A stretch of DNA of 64,000 nt from contig CBFIDE010000012.1 of assembly GCA_965661265.1 (NCBI GenBank), positions 3,451-67,450 on the forward strand, given 5' to 3'. This document shows, one piece after another, positions 26,497 to 35,872 of the stretch. This DNA is from CBFIDE01 sp965661265 (GTDB lineage: Bacteria > Bacteroidota > Bacteroidia > Flavobacteriales > Schleiferiaceae). The position numbers were made by a program, and so were the translations under genes. How positions within the stretch are numbered: position 1 is the stretch's first letter; each line of letters begins with the position of its first letter. The notes below the pieces were generated by a model, which had not been told where the DNA came from, searched no databases, and saw only the letters and a list, made by a program, of their open reading frames with translations.

Positions 26497-28453
26497 GCTC
26501 CTGAACTATTTCCGTTAGAGTAGCTTCATTGATAACAACTTCATACTTTGACTTTAATTCAGTCAGCCATTTCTCTTCCAAAACTTTTTGATAATCGCTA
26601 ATAACCAATCCTTTAGCCTCTTCTAGTGTTTTGATTGAAGAAGGCATAAACTCAATCATTTTAAGAGCATAATAATTACCATCTTTTTCATTAACCTTAG
26701 TCACACTGTTTGTAGTTGTGTCAACACCTTTAAGGAAAGGATAATCTTCTATTACAAAAAGTCCACTATCAAGAGTCACATTCAAAGCAGATTCTTTATT
26801 CAACTCAAGCTCAATAGCACTTTTTGTCCATGATTTCTTTAGATATTTTGAACCTTTTTTAATAGCTTTCTTATTTTCTGACTTGATAATGATAGCTACA
26901 AATCTATCGTCCCATATATAATCAGCTTTGTGAGATTCATAGTATGCCTCTAAACCTATAGTATCGGAAACACTTTTTCTCCACACTAGTTTTTCAGTAA
27001 GGTCAAAAAGAAGAATACCCTCATAATACTCTCTAGAAAGTAATGCAAAATCCGGATACTTCTCTTCTAGATGCTCCTTTTCATAATTAATTAACTCTTG
27101 ATTACTGAATTCGTTATACCTCAATTCAATCTCCTTCTTGGCAGTATTATATTTATAGGCTCTTCCTTGAGTGTCTTGCAAATAAGTTAAGAAATCACCT
27201 AAAGAATACTTCTTATTCTCAAACTCAAATAAAATCTTAGAATCAACTTTAGTTGGCTTAGTATACTTATAAATGCCTTTAATATAGTCTGGAGCTACTC
27301 TATTCTCAGCTAGTGCTAGAACTTTTGGATACTCTCTAAAGTTATACTCCAGCTTTAGCCTCTTTAGTATACTCACTTTACTTTGAATGCTTCTACTATC
27401 TCTTTCTACTCTATTTTTAAGCTCTCCTTTGGCCTCTTTATAGGTTTTTGGTGCTTCTCGCGATAACAATTGAATAATATGATAACCCACTGATGTTTTG
27501 ATAGGCTCTGAATATTTTCCAATTGAATCTATTCCAAAAGCTGCTTCTTCAAAACTAGGATACATTTTGTTGATCCCAAATTCTTGAAGACGTCCTCCTT
27601 TCTTTGCGCTGGTCTTATCCTCGCTATATTGAGCTGCAATAACTCCAAACTCAGCTCCTCCTTCTAGAAGAGAATATATTTCATTAATTCTGTCTTTGGC
27701 ACTTTGGTGCTGCTGCTCAGTTGATGATTCATTATCTACTACCATGATATGAGCAACTTCAACTTTAAGTCTGGCTGGTCTTTGATCTGTTTTTTTTACT
27801 AAGTGATAACCAAATTTAGTTTTAATAGGTCCTACAAGCTCTCCAATCTCAGAATTATATACTGCATTCTCAAAAGAATAAAGCATATTAAAAACAGTGA
27901 AATAGCCTAAATCTCCATTTTGCTTTGCTGAATAAGTGTCTTGACTGTAGTCCGTTGCAAGTTTTTCAAATGACTCTCCATTTTCAACTCTTTTCTTCAG
28001 GTTCTTAATGAGAGTATAAGCCTTTAATGTATCCATTGGAGTAGCTTGCTCAGAAGCAGCTATCATAATATGACTAGCTCTTACGTCAAACTTGGATCTC
28101 TCATATGCCTCTTTAATAAGATCATCTGTTAGATCTCTATCTGATAGATAAGGTTTTGCTAATTGATTTCTATAAGAATTATATTCTCTTTTGAAATTAG
28201 GCATGGTATCCATTCCTAAGACCTTAGCTTCATGAACCTTAAGTTTAAAATTTACATATAAATCCAAGTATTCTTGAGGAGTCTTTGGATCTATATCCTC
28301 ACCTAGATTTCTGTTTTTATTGTAAACTGCCTTAAACTCTGATGCAGTAATAGTATCTGATTCAACAGTAAATAAAACTCTTTGCTTTTCTGACTGTGCA
28401 AATAGAGAATTCATGGCGAAAAACAATGCGCCAAACAATAAGGACTTCTTCAC
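26486..28453 (-). CDS. PpiC-type peptidyl-prolyl isomerase, two parvulin domains
   Basis: An exported foldase of about 655 residues. Two parvulin domains appear in tandem: RASHIMIAASEQA ... YSQDTYSAKQNGDLGYF ... FGYHLVKKTDQR, and VAHIMVVDNESST ... YSEDKTSAKKGGRLQEFG ... VGYHIIQLLSRE. The ~300 C-terminal residues are helical and charged. The frame extends to an ATG at 28501 inside guaB, but GTG at 28453 starts a clean signal peptide (KKSLLFGALFFAMNSLFAQ), so I prefer it. It lies first of three chaperone-like genes after guaB. Isomerase activity is likely; client proteins are unknown. Confidence 0.88.
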   Translation of the reverse strand: MKKSLLFGALFFAMNSLFAQSEKQRVLFTVESDTITASEFKAVYNKNRNLGEDIDPKTPQEYLDLYVNFKLKVHEAKVLGMDTMPNFKREYNSYRNQLAKPYLSDRDLTDDLIKEAYERSKFDVRASHIMIAASEQATPMDTLKAYTLIKNLKKRVENGESFEKLATDYSQDTYSAKQNGDLGYFTVFNMLYSFENAVYNSEIGELVGPIKTKFGYHLVKKTDQRPARLKVEVAHIMVVDNESSTEQQHQSAKDRINEIYSLLEGGAEFGVIAAQYSEDKTSAKKGGRLQEFGINKMYPSFEEAAFGIDSIGKYSEPIKTSVGYHIIQLLSREAPKTYKEAKGELKNRVERDSRSIQSKVSILKRLKLEYNFREYPKVLALAENRVAPDYIKGIYKYTKPTKVDSKILFEFENKKYSLGDFLTYLQDTQGRAYKYNTAKKEIELRYNEFSNQELINYEKEHLEEKYPDFALLSREYYEGILLFDLTEKLVWRKSVSDTIGLEAYYESHKADYIWDDRFVAIIIKSENKKAIKKGSKYLKKSWTKSAIELELNKESALNVTLDSGLFVIEDYPFLKGVDTTTNSVTKVNEKDGNYYALKMIEFMPSSIKTLEEAKGLVISDYQKVLEEKWLTELKSKYEVVINEATLTEIVQELEN

Positions 28454-28475
28454 TTTAAATATATTTTTAATTAAA

Positions 28476-29948
28476 CTATCGACTGTAATTTGGTGATTCA
28501 CGAGTTATTTGAACATCATGTGGATGACTCTCGTTAAAACCAGCTGTAGTTATTCTCACAAATTTAGCATTCTTCTGGAGAGTATTAATATCCTTAGAAC
28601 CGCAATATCCCATACCTGCTCTAAGTCCACCTATAAATTGGTACATTACCTCTCCCACTTCTCCTTTATAAGGCACTCTTCCTACTATTCCTTCAGGAAC
28701 TAATTTTTTAATATCATCTTCAACATCTTGAAAGTATCTATCCTTGGATCCTGATTCCATCGCTTCAATAGAACCCATTCCTCTATATGATTTGAACTTT
28801 CTACCTTCATATATAATAGTTTCTCCAGGAGATTCTTTTGTACCCGCCAAAAGTGATCCTAGCATTACTGTATCAGCTCCGGCCGCAATAGCCTTAACAA
28901 TATCTCCAGTAAATCTAATACCACCATCTGCAATAAGAGGGACATCTGTACCCTCTAATCCTTTTTTTGCTTCTAATATCGCGCTAAGCTGAGGAACACC
29001 TACGCCAGCTACAACTCTTGTTGTACATATACTACCAGGCCCAATTCCTACTTTTACCGCATCTGCGCCAGCATCAGCAAGATATTTCGCAGCCTCAGCT
29101 GTGGCTATGTTTCCTACTACTACTTCTAGTTTAGGGAATTTTGCTTTTACTTTCTTTAGAGCATCTACAACGCCTCTGGTGTGACCATGGGCAGTATCAA
29201 TGATGATTGCATCTACATTGGACTCTACTAATGCCGTAACACGATCTAAAACATCGGGAGTAACGCCGACAGCCGCAGCGACTCTAAGTCTTCCGTAACT
29301 ATCTTTACACGCGTTAGGCTTAATCCTTGTTTTTTTTATGTCTCTATAGGTGATTAAGCCAATCAAACGACCTTCTTGATCAACTACAGGCAACTTTTCA
29401 ATTTTATTCTTTTGAAGAATTACTTCGGATTCTGCCAAGCTAGTATTCTCATGAGTAGTGATAAGCTTATCCTTAGTCATTATCTCACTAAGGGGTCTTT
29501 GCTCTTCTTTCTCAAATCTTAAGTCTCTATTGGTAACAATACCAATGAGTTTTTTATTAGAGTCTACAATTGGAATTCCACCAATTTTATACTCAAACAT
29601 GATTTTCTTAGCATCAAGGACTAGAGAGTCTCCACCTAAAGTAACCGGGTCTAGGATCATTCCACTCTCCGCTCTTTTTACGTTTCTTACTTCAATAGCT
29701 TGCTGCTCTATTGTCATATTTTTATGAAGAACGCCAATTCCCCCATCTTGCGCAATTGCAATTGCCATAGTACTTTCTGTAACAGTATCCATAGCAGCTG
29801 AAATAATTGGAGTCTTTAATGTGATATTTCGGGTAAACCGAGTAGTAATATTGACATCTCTTGGTAAAACCTCTGAATAATTAGGGACAAGAAGAACATC
29901 ATCGTATGTTAACGCCTCACCTAAAACCTTGTTTGTTTCTAATGACAT
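28476..29948 (-). CDS. guaB: IMP dehydrogenase
   Basis: The NAD-dependent enzyme converting IMP to XMP, the committed step to GTP. The (beta/alpha)8 barrel begins LTYDDVLLVPNYSEVLPRDV; two CBS domains (~95-210) read IPIVDSNKKLIGIVTNRD and LPVVDQEGRLIGLITYRD; the catalytic loop is GPGSICTTRVV with the active-site Cys. The frame allows a start at 29960, but the ATG at 29948 (MSLETNKVLG) matches the family's usual N-terminus. About 490 residues, normal length. A -7 box lies ~30 bp upstream. Confidence 0.96.
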   Translation of the reverse strand: MSLETNKVLGEALTYDDVLLVPNYSEVLPRDVNITTRFTRNITLKTPIISAAMDTVTESTMAIAIAQDGGIGVLHKNMTIEQQAIEVRNVKRAESGMILDPVTLGGDSLVLDAKKIMFEYKIGGIPIVDSNKKLIGIVTNRDLRFEKEEQRPLSEIMTKDKLITTHENTSLAESEVILQKNKIEKLPVVDQEGRLIGLITYRDIKKTRIKPNACKDSYGRLRVAAAVGVTPDVLDRVTALVESNVDAIIIDTAHGHTRGVVDALKKVKAKFPKLEVVVGNIATAEAAKYLADAGADAVKVGIGPGSICTTRVVAGVGVPQLSAILEAKKGLEGTDVPLIADGGIRFTGDIVKAIAAGADTVMLGSLLAGTKESPGETIIYEGRKFKSYRGMGSIEAMESGSKDRYFQDVEDDIKKLVPEGIVGRVPYKGEVGEVMYQFIGGLRAGMGYCGSKDINTLQKNAKFVRITTAGFNESHPHDVQITRESPNYSR

Positions 29949-29979
29949 AGAAGAATGCAATTTGAAATTAAATTGCGAG

Positions 29980-29987
29980 CAAATTTA
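29980..29987 (-). promoter_or_regulatory. Putative guaB -7 box TAAATTTG
   Basis: Exact TAnnTTTG match on the minus strand 31 bp before the preferred guaB ATG. It would drive the guaB-foldase-moxR cluster. Confidence 0.5.
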
Positions 29988-30053
29988 GTAAATGCTCAAG
30001 AGAAAAAGTGTAATAAATTGAAATAAGAATGAACGTATAGTTAAAACCAATAA

Positions 30054-30076
30054 AAAGCCCCGCAATGCGGGGCTTT
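30054..30076 (-). terminator. Rho-independent terminator
   Basis: AAAGCCCCGC-AAT-GCGGGGCTTT is a perfect 10-bp stem with a 3-nt loop, 5 bp after the stop of the 1159-residue T9SS protein. Confidence 0.9.
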
Positions 30077-30080
30077 AAAA

Positions 30081-33000
30081 TTATCTGATTAAGGTAAATG
30101 ATCCCCTATCCTCTCTAGGAACATCATTTGCTGTAGAGTATTTTATATGATATATATATACTCCCTGATCAGCAGGTTGACCTTTATAGGTTCCATCCCA
30201 TTTCCGCTCTGGATCACTAGTTTCAAAAACTGTAGCTCCCCATCTGTTCACAACATAGAAACTATAAGACTCTATTTCTTCAAACCTTAAGCTTGGTCCA
30301 AAAAATTGATTTTCAAGAACCTCACTTCCAGGTCTAAATGCGGATGGTAAGAATACTCTAGCTCTTTGATTCACACAAACATGATTAGACAAACTGCTAA
30401 AGGCCTGACCGTTCTCGTCTGTAAATCCTAATGGATTTGCTCCTTCAACAGCTTTAACATAATAGCAAAACTCTCCATTTTCATCACCATACTGACTCAC
30501 ATCATCAATAAAGGTAGTGTCTGAGCCATCATTAGTACCCACAAGAGAATAAGATAAGTTGTCATTTATGCTTCTGTAAACTTCATATCTATCAACATTT
30601 CCACCAAAATCTTTATAAGGATTCCAAACTAAAGAGTTGGTTACATCAGATTCAGGCGTTACCCTAAGAACAATATTAGAACCTAAATTGGAAATAGTAT
30701 CCTTTCCTCCACAACTATCTGAAGCTGTAATTCTGTAGTAATATTGATTAAAATCAGTATCAGCAGTATAATCGCTATAATCTATTTTAAATGGAGCTGA
30801 TGCCGGCTTGTTTACCACACCAATTGTAGTATAACGTCCGTACTGTTCTTGAGCTCGCTCAATATTGAAAGAAACCACATCGGCTGTACCATCTAAGAAT
30901 ACTTGTAAGTCCAAGGATCCTCTAATTTCATTATTAGTAACTCTTGAAATATAAAGTAATCTAGATTTCTGTGGTACAGATGCTAGTTCACACTGTATAT
31001 TAGATCTTGAAGTTACAAAGCCTGAAGTATCGACTGCTTGAACTCTAAAGCAATAGTTCCAACCTTTGATTAAAGTATTAATATTAAAAGTAGTGTCGGA
31101 TGGAGATCCCGCTCTCAATAAATTCCAATTACTAGTAACCCCGTTTAAATCTGTAGTCTGTTGCAAGAGATTATAGCCTGCAACCCCTCCAGGGAAACCG
31201 CTATAGCCATTCCAAGATAGTCTGATAAAACCATCACACTTATTAATATAAGATCTCAACCTAATAGTATTATGAGGAACCACTACTTGATCATCACTTT
31301 GATTATCACAACTATCTACAGAGATAACTCTAAACTGCTCACTTCTTGTTTCAGCTTGCGAATTAGCCCATACATACGGTAATGGATCTCCTTTAGCCAC
31401 TGTATCAATATAGGTCCAACCCGTTACAGGGTCATTCATTAATATGTAGTAAGCAATTACATCACCAGACCTTGAAGAATCCCAGCTAATATTAGCTAAG
31501 CCTGAGGCATCAACAGTCACACTATCTATTGTGATTATATCATCATTCGTTTGATCGCTAAACCTTGCAAATTCTGTTGTACTAGAACTATAGCAAGTTC
31601 TTGATGTATCGTACACTCTTACTTGGTATCTAATAGTATCATCACAAACTGTAACTGTATCACTAAAGTTAAGCGTGCTTGTTTCAGCAAATTTGATCCA
31701 ATTAGCACTATTTATAGGTACTTCTCCCCAAACCTCATACATCGGCTCTTTTGTTCTAGGATATGGAGTAGAAATTGGTGTCCAAGATAAAACCGCAACC
31801 TCACTATTATTTGGAGGTAATGCCGTTAAGCTTAAAGACATAAGCGATAAAGTATCGCTAGGCTCTGAATAAAAATTACAAGATCTATCTCTTGGACTCA
31901 TATTCATTTGAACATAATAATAATAAGGTGCTGTGTTCTGACCAGAGATTATTGTGCTCAAAGTATTGCTATCTGCAATAGTATCCAATGGGACAAAAGG
32001 ACCATTAGGACTTGATGAACCACTTACTAAATAATGATTAAAGAAAAGTCCTGAATCTAATTCTGGCTTAATCCAACTGACATCAACAAAACCTGGATCA
32101 GTATAGCTGACACACTTTATTGGTGGAGTATTAGGTCTGGGTGTTACAACTTCTATTAAAATAGTAGTTACACCAATTGCGTTTGCAGGACATCCATTAT
32201 CTACCATTCTTAGAGAGAATGGATATAAGTTTGTCTTTCCTTTACAACCACTAGATGTACTCAAGTGAGCACAAGATGGAACCCACTCAAAGAAAATATT
32301 ATTATTTTGTTGACTTACATAAGTAGTCTGAGGAGCAACAGGGTCAATTGTCGCACAAGGTGTTTTTCCGGATATACATCCAGTTCCTGATCCATAAGGA
32401 ACACTTAATTCATCATTTACAGCGACAAACGTAATAGTTTGGAACAATCCGTTAGACTGAACATCAAAATCAGATGCTTGCATTTCAAACTTAACAGTAT
32501 CACCTGGATAAAGTCTAGTGGTATAGTTATCTCCTGTACGAGTAAGGATATCGTAAATAGCAGTATCAATCTCCGCTGTTGGAGGATTATTGGCAGAACA
32601 ACTCGCGTCATTTCTAAATACAATAGGAAAGTCTCTCCAAATTTCTGCTTTCAATTGGCAGTCCTTCCAAGCTTCAACTTTAACGTTACTTATATAGTTT
32701 CCTTGAGTTACGTTATAGGCCTCTACAGTAATTTGACCCGTAGTAGCATCTATAGTTACAGGGCCATTACTCACATTCTCTGATTGATCAGGAAATGGAG
32801 CTGACATGCTGAATCCAGAATTAAAAATTAAATTACCTGCGGATGAAGTAGGCATATCCCACTTATATGATAATGAGTCAACTTCAGTATCTGATGCTAA
32901 TTGATTGTATGTAAATTTATATCCCTCACAAATAATACTTGCTGGACGGGCAATAAACCTTGGAGAACCATCATAACAAGGGTTAGCCGTTAGAGGAGCT

Positions 33001-33560
33001 ATTGCACCCGCCGGCGTATATGGATACATTTTAGCTCTTACCGTCATATTCCTACCTGAAGATCCAGATACATTAACAGATCCAGGTCTACAGCACGGCA
33101 ATTGGTTTGTAAATGTCCAACCTGCTGTTGGTGGAGCTTGATTAGGAAAAGTTGTAGCTGATCCAGAAGTTTGAGCAACAACGCTTGCTCCTACTTGCTT
33201 GGTCCAACCTGCAGGATCATTTGTATAAACAAATTCTTCTACAGCACCTTGATCTCCACCTGCATTAGTTGGATTTTGATCACACCTTTTAAGTCCTGCA
33301 CCTCCAGAACAAACAGGCGTGATATCGTTAATCTGTCTTAGATACAAAGTTATTCCTGTAGGGCCACCTGTTACCGTTTCTGTACTTGCGTCAATATTTC
33401 TTGAAAAATTTGCACCAGTACAATCGCGATATACACGTAAAGTGAAAACATACTGGCCATTAGATTTGCATCGCCATGATAACTCACCTCCTAAATAGTG
33501 AGAAGCTTCCATGCCAAAGCTGGCAAGTATTAAAAATAGACTTAAGATTACTTTTTTCAT
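30081..33560 (-). CDS. Very large T9SS type B secreted protein with Fn3-like repeats
   Basis: A 1159-residue protein with a signal peptide (MKKVILSLFLILASFGMEAS). The N-terminal segment SHYLGGELSWRC, then FTLRVYRDCTG, is common in secreted Bacteroidota surface proteins. From ~480 to ~1060 it has fibronectin III-like strands (VSWIKPELDSG, LSWTPISTPYP, RLSWNGYSGFPGG). The last ~90 residues (FLPSAFRPG, YSFYVVNRWGATVFE, WDGTYKGQPADQGVYIY) form the CHU_C / gliding-associated type B sorting domain. Probably a cell-surface adhesin or structural protein. Many paired cysteines suggest disulphides. It has its own terminator and no operon partner. Confidence 0.85.
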   Translation of the reverse strand: MKKVILSLFLILASFGMEASHYLGGELSWRCKSNGQYVFTLRVYRDCTGANFSRNIDASTETVTGGPTGITLYLRQINDITPVCSGGAGLKRCDQNPTNAGGDQGAVEEFVYTNDPAGWTKQVGASVVAQTSGSATTFPNQAPPTAGWTFTNQLPCCRPGSVNVSGSSGRNMTVRAKMYPYTPAGAIAPLTANPCYDGSPRFIARPASIICEGYKFTYNQLASDTEVDSLSYKWDMPTSSAGNLIFNSGFSMSAPFPDQSENVSNGPVTIDATTGQITVEAYNVTQGNYISNVKVEAWKDCQLKAEIWRDFPIVFRNDASCSANNPPTAEIDTAIYDILTRTGDNYTTRLYPGDTVKFEMQASDFDVQSNGLFQTITFVAVNDELSVPYGSGTGCISGKTPCATIDPVAPQTTYVSQQNNNIFFEWVPSCAHLSTSSGCKGKTNLYPFSLRMVDNGCPANAIGVTTILIEVVTPRPNTPPIKCVSYTDPGFVDVSWIKPELDSGLFFNHYLVSGSSSPNGPFVPLDTIADSNTLSTIISGQNTAPYYYYVQMNMSPRDRSCNFYSEPSDTLSLMSLSLTALPPNNSEVAVLSWTPISTPYPRTKEPMYEVWGEVPINSANWIKFAETSTLNFSDTVTVCDDTIRYQVRVYDTSRTCYSSSTTEFARFSDQTNDDIITIDSVTVDASGLANISWDSSRSGDVIAYYILMNDPVTGWTYIDTVAKGDPLPYVWANSQAETRSEQFRVISVDSCDNQSDDQVVVPHNTIRLRSYINKCDGFIRLSWNGYSGFPGGVAGYNLLQQTTDLNGVTSNWNLLRAGSPSDTTFNINTLIKGWNYCFRVQAVDTSGFVTSRSNIQCELASVPQKSRLLYISRVTNNEIRGSLDLQVFLDGTADVVSFNIERAQEQYGRYTTIGVVNKPASAPFKIDYSDYTADTDFNQYYYRITASDSCGGKDTISNLGSNIVLRVTPESDVTNSLVWNPYKDFGGNVDRYEVYRSINDNLSYSLVGTNDGSDTTFIDDVSQYGDENGEFCYYVKAVEGANPLGFTDENGQAFSSLSNHVCVNQRARVFLPSAFRPGSEVLENQFFGPSLRFEEIESYSFYVVNRWGATVFETSDPERKWDGTYKGQPADQGVYIYHIKYSTANDVPREDRGSFTLIR

Positions 33561-33706
33561 ATTTCCTATAATTCTTCAGCTAAAATAAGATGTATTGTCC
33601 AACTTTCAAGTTGGTAATTATTCTGAGCGACGTTTTAATGATTATAAAGACAAATAATTATTATTTCGCTTTGGCTCAACCCCAAATAGCTTTAATCTTT
33701 CAAAAG

Positions 33707-34921
33707 CTAAATGTAAAGACTTAGAAGGTAAATCAAACTAAAAGCCAATAAATATATTAACCCAATTATTGACAAAATACTTAAAAATTTGTTCGGTTGC
33801 AATTCAAAGTCATTGGCATGAACCAATTTAAAATTTAAAAAAGCTATTATCGGAGCAATCAAAAAGGACGTAATAGTTGCTATTTCTATCAGCTGGCGTA
33901 AGCTAGAAGTCAAAAACAGAACTACTAAAGCTGAAACCACACTCAAGGTCCAATGCCAAATTCTCTTTGAGCTCACCTTTTTTAATCCTGATAATTTCAT
34001 AGCCTCATGCATGGCTCTAGAATAACCATCAAAGACCGTAAAACATGTGCTGAGCATTATACTTATCGCCGAAAGGCCTACTATATAATAGCTCCAACTA
34101 CCAAGAGTGCTTGTGTAAATGCTCAAAAATTGATTCGTAAAATCGATATTACTCAGTCCTGCACTATCCTGCCCCCCAAGGGTCCAGGCGCCTAAAAGCA
34201 AAAACACAACTGAAAGAATTGCAGAAATTAGATAACCTTGATTAAACTCTTTTAAAACTCGCTTTTTGAATTCCTTATCTGTCTTAAGCCTTTCAACGGT
34301 CCAGAGGCTATTCCATGTGCTTAAATCAACGGCAGTTGGCATCCAGCCCATTAGTGCTATTATAAAAATAAGATTTTCTGAATCCCAAACAGATCCCTTC
34401 ATTTCATTTATTAGTAACTCGCTAAAGTCTAGCTTGAAGCACGAGAGCACGAATACTAATAGGGTGCTAAAAAAGAGAATCAACGCTAAGGGGTTAATTA
34501 TCTTCTGTAGTTTAGTAAAAGAGTCCTTTCTGAAAACAATTGCAAAGAGCAATAACAAGAATAGACTCGTATACTCTGTTGAAATAGGAAGATCGAATAG
34601 GCTATTTATTATTGCTGCACTGACATAAGTTACTGCCGCTGTAACTGTAAACATGCTGATCAGACTTATGGATATATATAAGTATAAGAAGTATTTGCTT
34701 TTTCTATGGTAAGCAGCTATTAGGCTTTCGCCATTAGCGAGTGCGTATCTACTTCCAAACTCAAAAAAAGGGTATTTCAATAAATTTGTGAGTACAACAA
34801 AAATGATAAGACTGTAGCCGTATTCTGCACCTGCTCTAGTGCTTTGAACTAAATGTGATACTCCAATAGCCGCGCTCGCAAATAGTATTCCAGGACCAAA
34901 GAGTCTTTGAATTCTATTCAA
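33707..34921 (-). CDS. NRAMP-family transporter lacking canonical metal motifs
   Basis: A 404-residue polytopic membrane protein (about 11 segments) opening FGPGILFASAAIGVSH, which aligns with NRAMP GPG(L/I)L followed by TM1. Where true divalent metal transporters have DPGN, this reads AIGVSHL; in the TM6 region the usual MPH is MPT (LMGWMPTAVDL). Downstream segments (TSTLGSWSYYIVGLSA, FTVFDGYSRAMHEA) fit the LeuT-fold NRAMP frame. The substrate may therefore not be Mn/Fe. Translation begins with TTG immediately after the stop of the preceding gene. Last gene of a five-gene operon. Confidence 0.78.
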   Translation of the reverse strand: MNRIQRLFGPGILFASAAIGVSHLVQSTRAGAEYGYSLIIFVVLTNLLKYPFFEFGSRYALANGESLIAAYHRKSKYFLYLYISISLISMFTVTAAVTYVSAAIINSLFDLPISTEYTSLFLLLLFAIVFRKDSFTKLQKIINPLALILFFSTLLVFVLSCFKLDFSELLINEMKGSVWDSENLIFIIALMGWMPTAVDLSTWNSLWTVERLKTDKEFKKRVLKEFNQGYLISAILSVVFLLLGAWTLGGQDSAGLSNIDFTNQFLSIYTSTLGSWSYYIVGLSAISIMLSTCFTVFDGYSRAMHEAMKLSGLKKVSSKRIWHWTLSVVSALVVLFLTSSLRQLIEIATITSFLIAPIIAFLNFKLVHANDFELQPNKFLSILSIIGLIYLLAFSLIYLLSLYI

Positions 34922-35872
34922 TTACCAAGGACTTTGATTCTGAACTGCTCTTAAAGCATCATTATAATCCCTAATAAGTTCGTTCATTATTCTCTTTGCA
35001 GGTTTGATTTCACTTATCATCCCACTAATTTGACCAATTTCTAATTCTCCTGACTCCAAATCCCCTTCAAACATTCCTTTCTTTGCCCTAGCTCTACCTA
35101 ATAATTCTTTTAAGTCATCAGCTGTGGCTCCTTCTGAGTAGGCTTGTTCTATTTGATGAAAGAATTGATTCTTAATTAATCTAACCGGTGCTAACTCTTT
35201 TAAAGTAAGCTTAGTATCGCCTTCTTTTGCTTCAAGAACGGCATTCTTAAAGTTTATATGAGCACTACTCTCATCGCTGGCTACAAATAAACTACCAATT
35301 TGCACCGCATCTGCACCTAAACTTAAAGCCGCTAGAATTTGTTCTCCACTGCCAATTCCTCCAGCCGCGATAATAGGTATGCTGAGTTCTTTAGCTACCA
35401 TTGGAATTAAACAAAAGCTAGTTGTTTCATCCCTTCCGTTATGTCCTCCGGCTTCAAAGCCTTCTACAACAACAGCATCTACTCCGGCCTCTTGAGATTT
35501 AATAGCAAACTTTAAGCTAGAAACTACATGAACTACCTTAATACCTTTTTCTTGCAATGCAGATGTATAAACTTTTGGATTACCTGCAGAAGTAAATACA
35601 ATTGGAACTTTCTCTTCTATGATGATTTCCATATGTTTATCTAAATCAGGATAAAGCATTGGAACGTTTACTGCAAAAGCTTTACTAGTCGCCTTTTTGA
35701 GTTTTTGAATGTGGGTTCTTAAATTATCTGGATACATGCTTCCAGAACCTATAATTCCTAAGCCTCCTGCTTCACTTACTGCAGAAGCTAACTCCCATCC
35801 ACTACACCATATCATTCCAGCTTGAATAATCGGGTATTCTATATTAAATAACTCGCAAACCCTATTTCTCAT
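34922..35872 (-). CDS. Nitronate monooxygenase / FabK-like flavoprotein
   Basis: A 316-residue FMN-dependent TIM-barrel enzyme. Landmarks: YPIIQAGMIWCSG (first strand with FMN contact), SEAGGLGIIGSGSM, VVVEGFEAGGHNGRDE (His of the active site), IIAAGGIGSGEQILAALSLGADAVQIGSLFVA (phosphate-binding region; read in parts). Family members oxidise propionate-3-nitronate, or act as the enoyl-ACP reductase FabK; these cannot be separated by eye. The ATG overlaps the subtilase stop as ATGA, giving translational coupling. Confidence 0.85.
   Translation of the reverse strand: MRNRVCELFNIEYPIIQAGMIWCSGWELASAVSEAGGLGIIGSGSMYPDNLRTHIQKLKKATSKAFAVNVPMLYPDLDKHMEIIIEEKVPIVFTSAGNPKVYTSALQEKGIKVVHVVSSLKFAIKSQEAGVDAVVVEGFEAGGHNGRDETTSFCLIPMVAKELSIPIIAAGGIGSGEQILAALSLGADAVQIGSLFVASDESSAHINFKNAVLEAKEGDTKLTLKELAPVRLIKNQFFHQIEQAYSEGATADDLKELLGRARAKKGMFEGDLESGELEIGQISGMISEIKPAKRIMNELIRDYNDALRAVQNQSPW

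Noticed and set aside
33600..33615. Inverted repeat CCAACTTTCAAGTTGG
   Set aside because: No T-run follows, so not a terminator; it is isolated and no operator or repeat family is evident.
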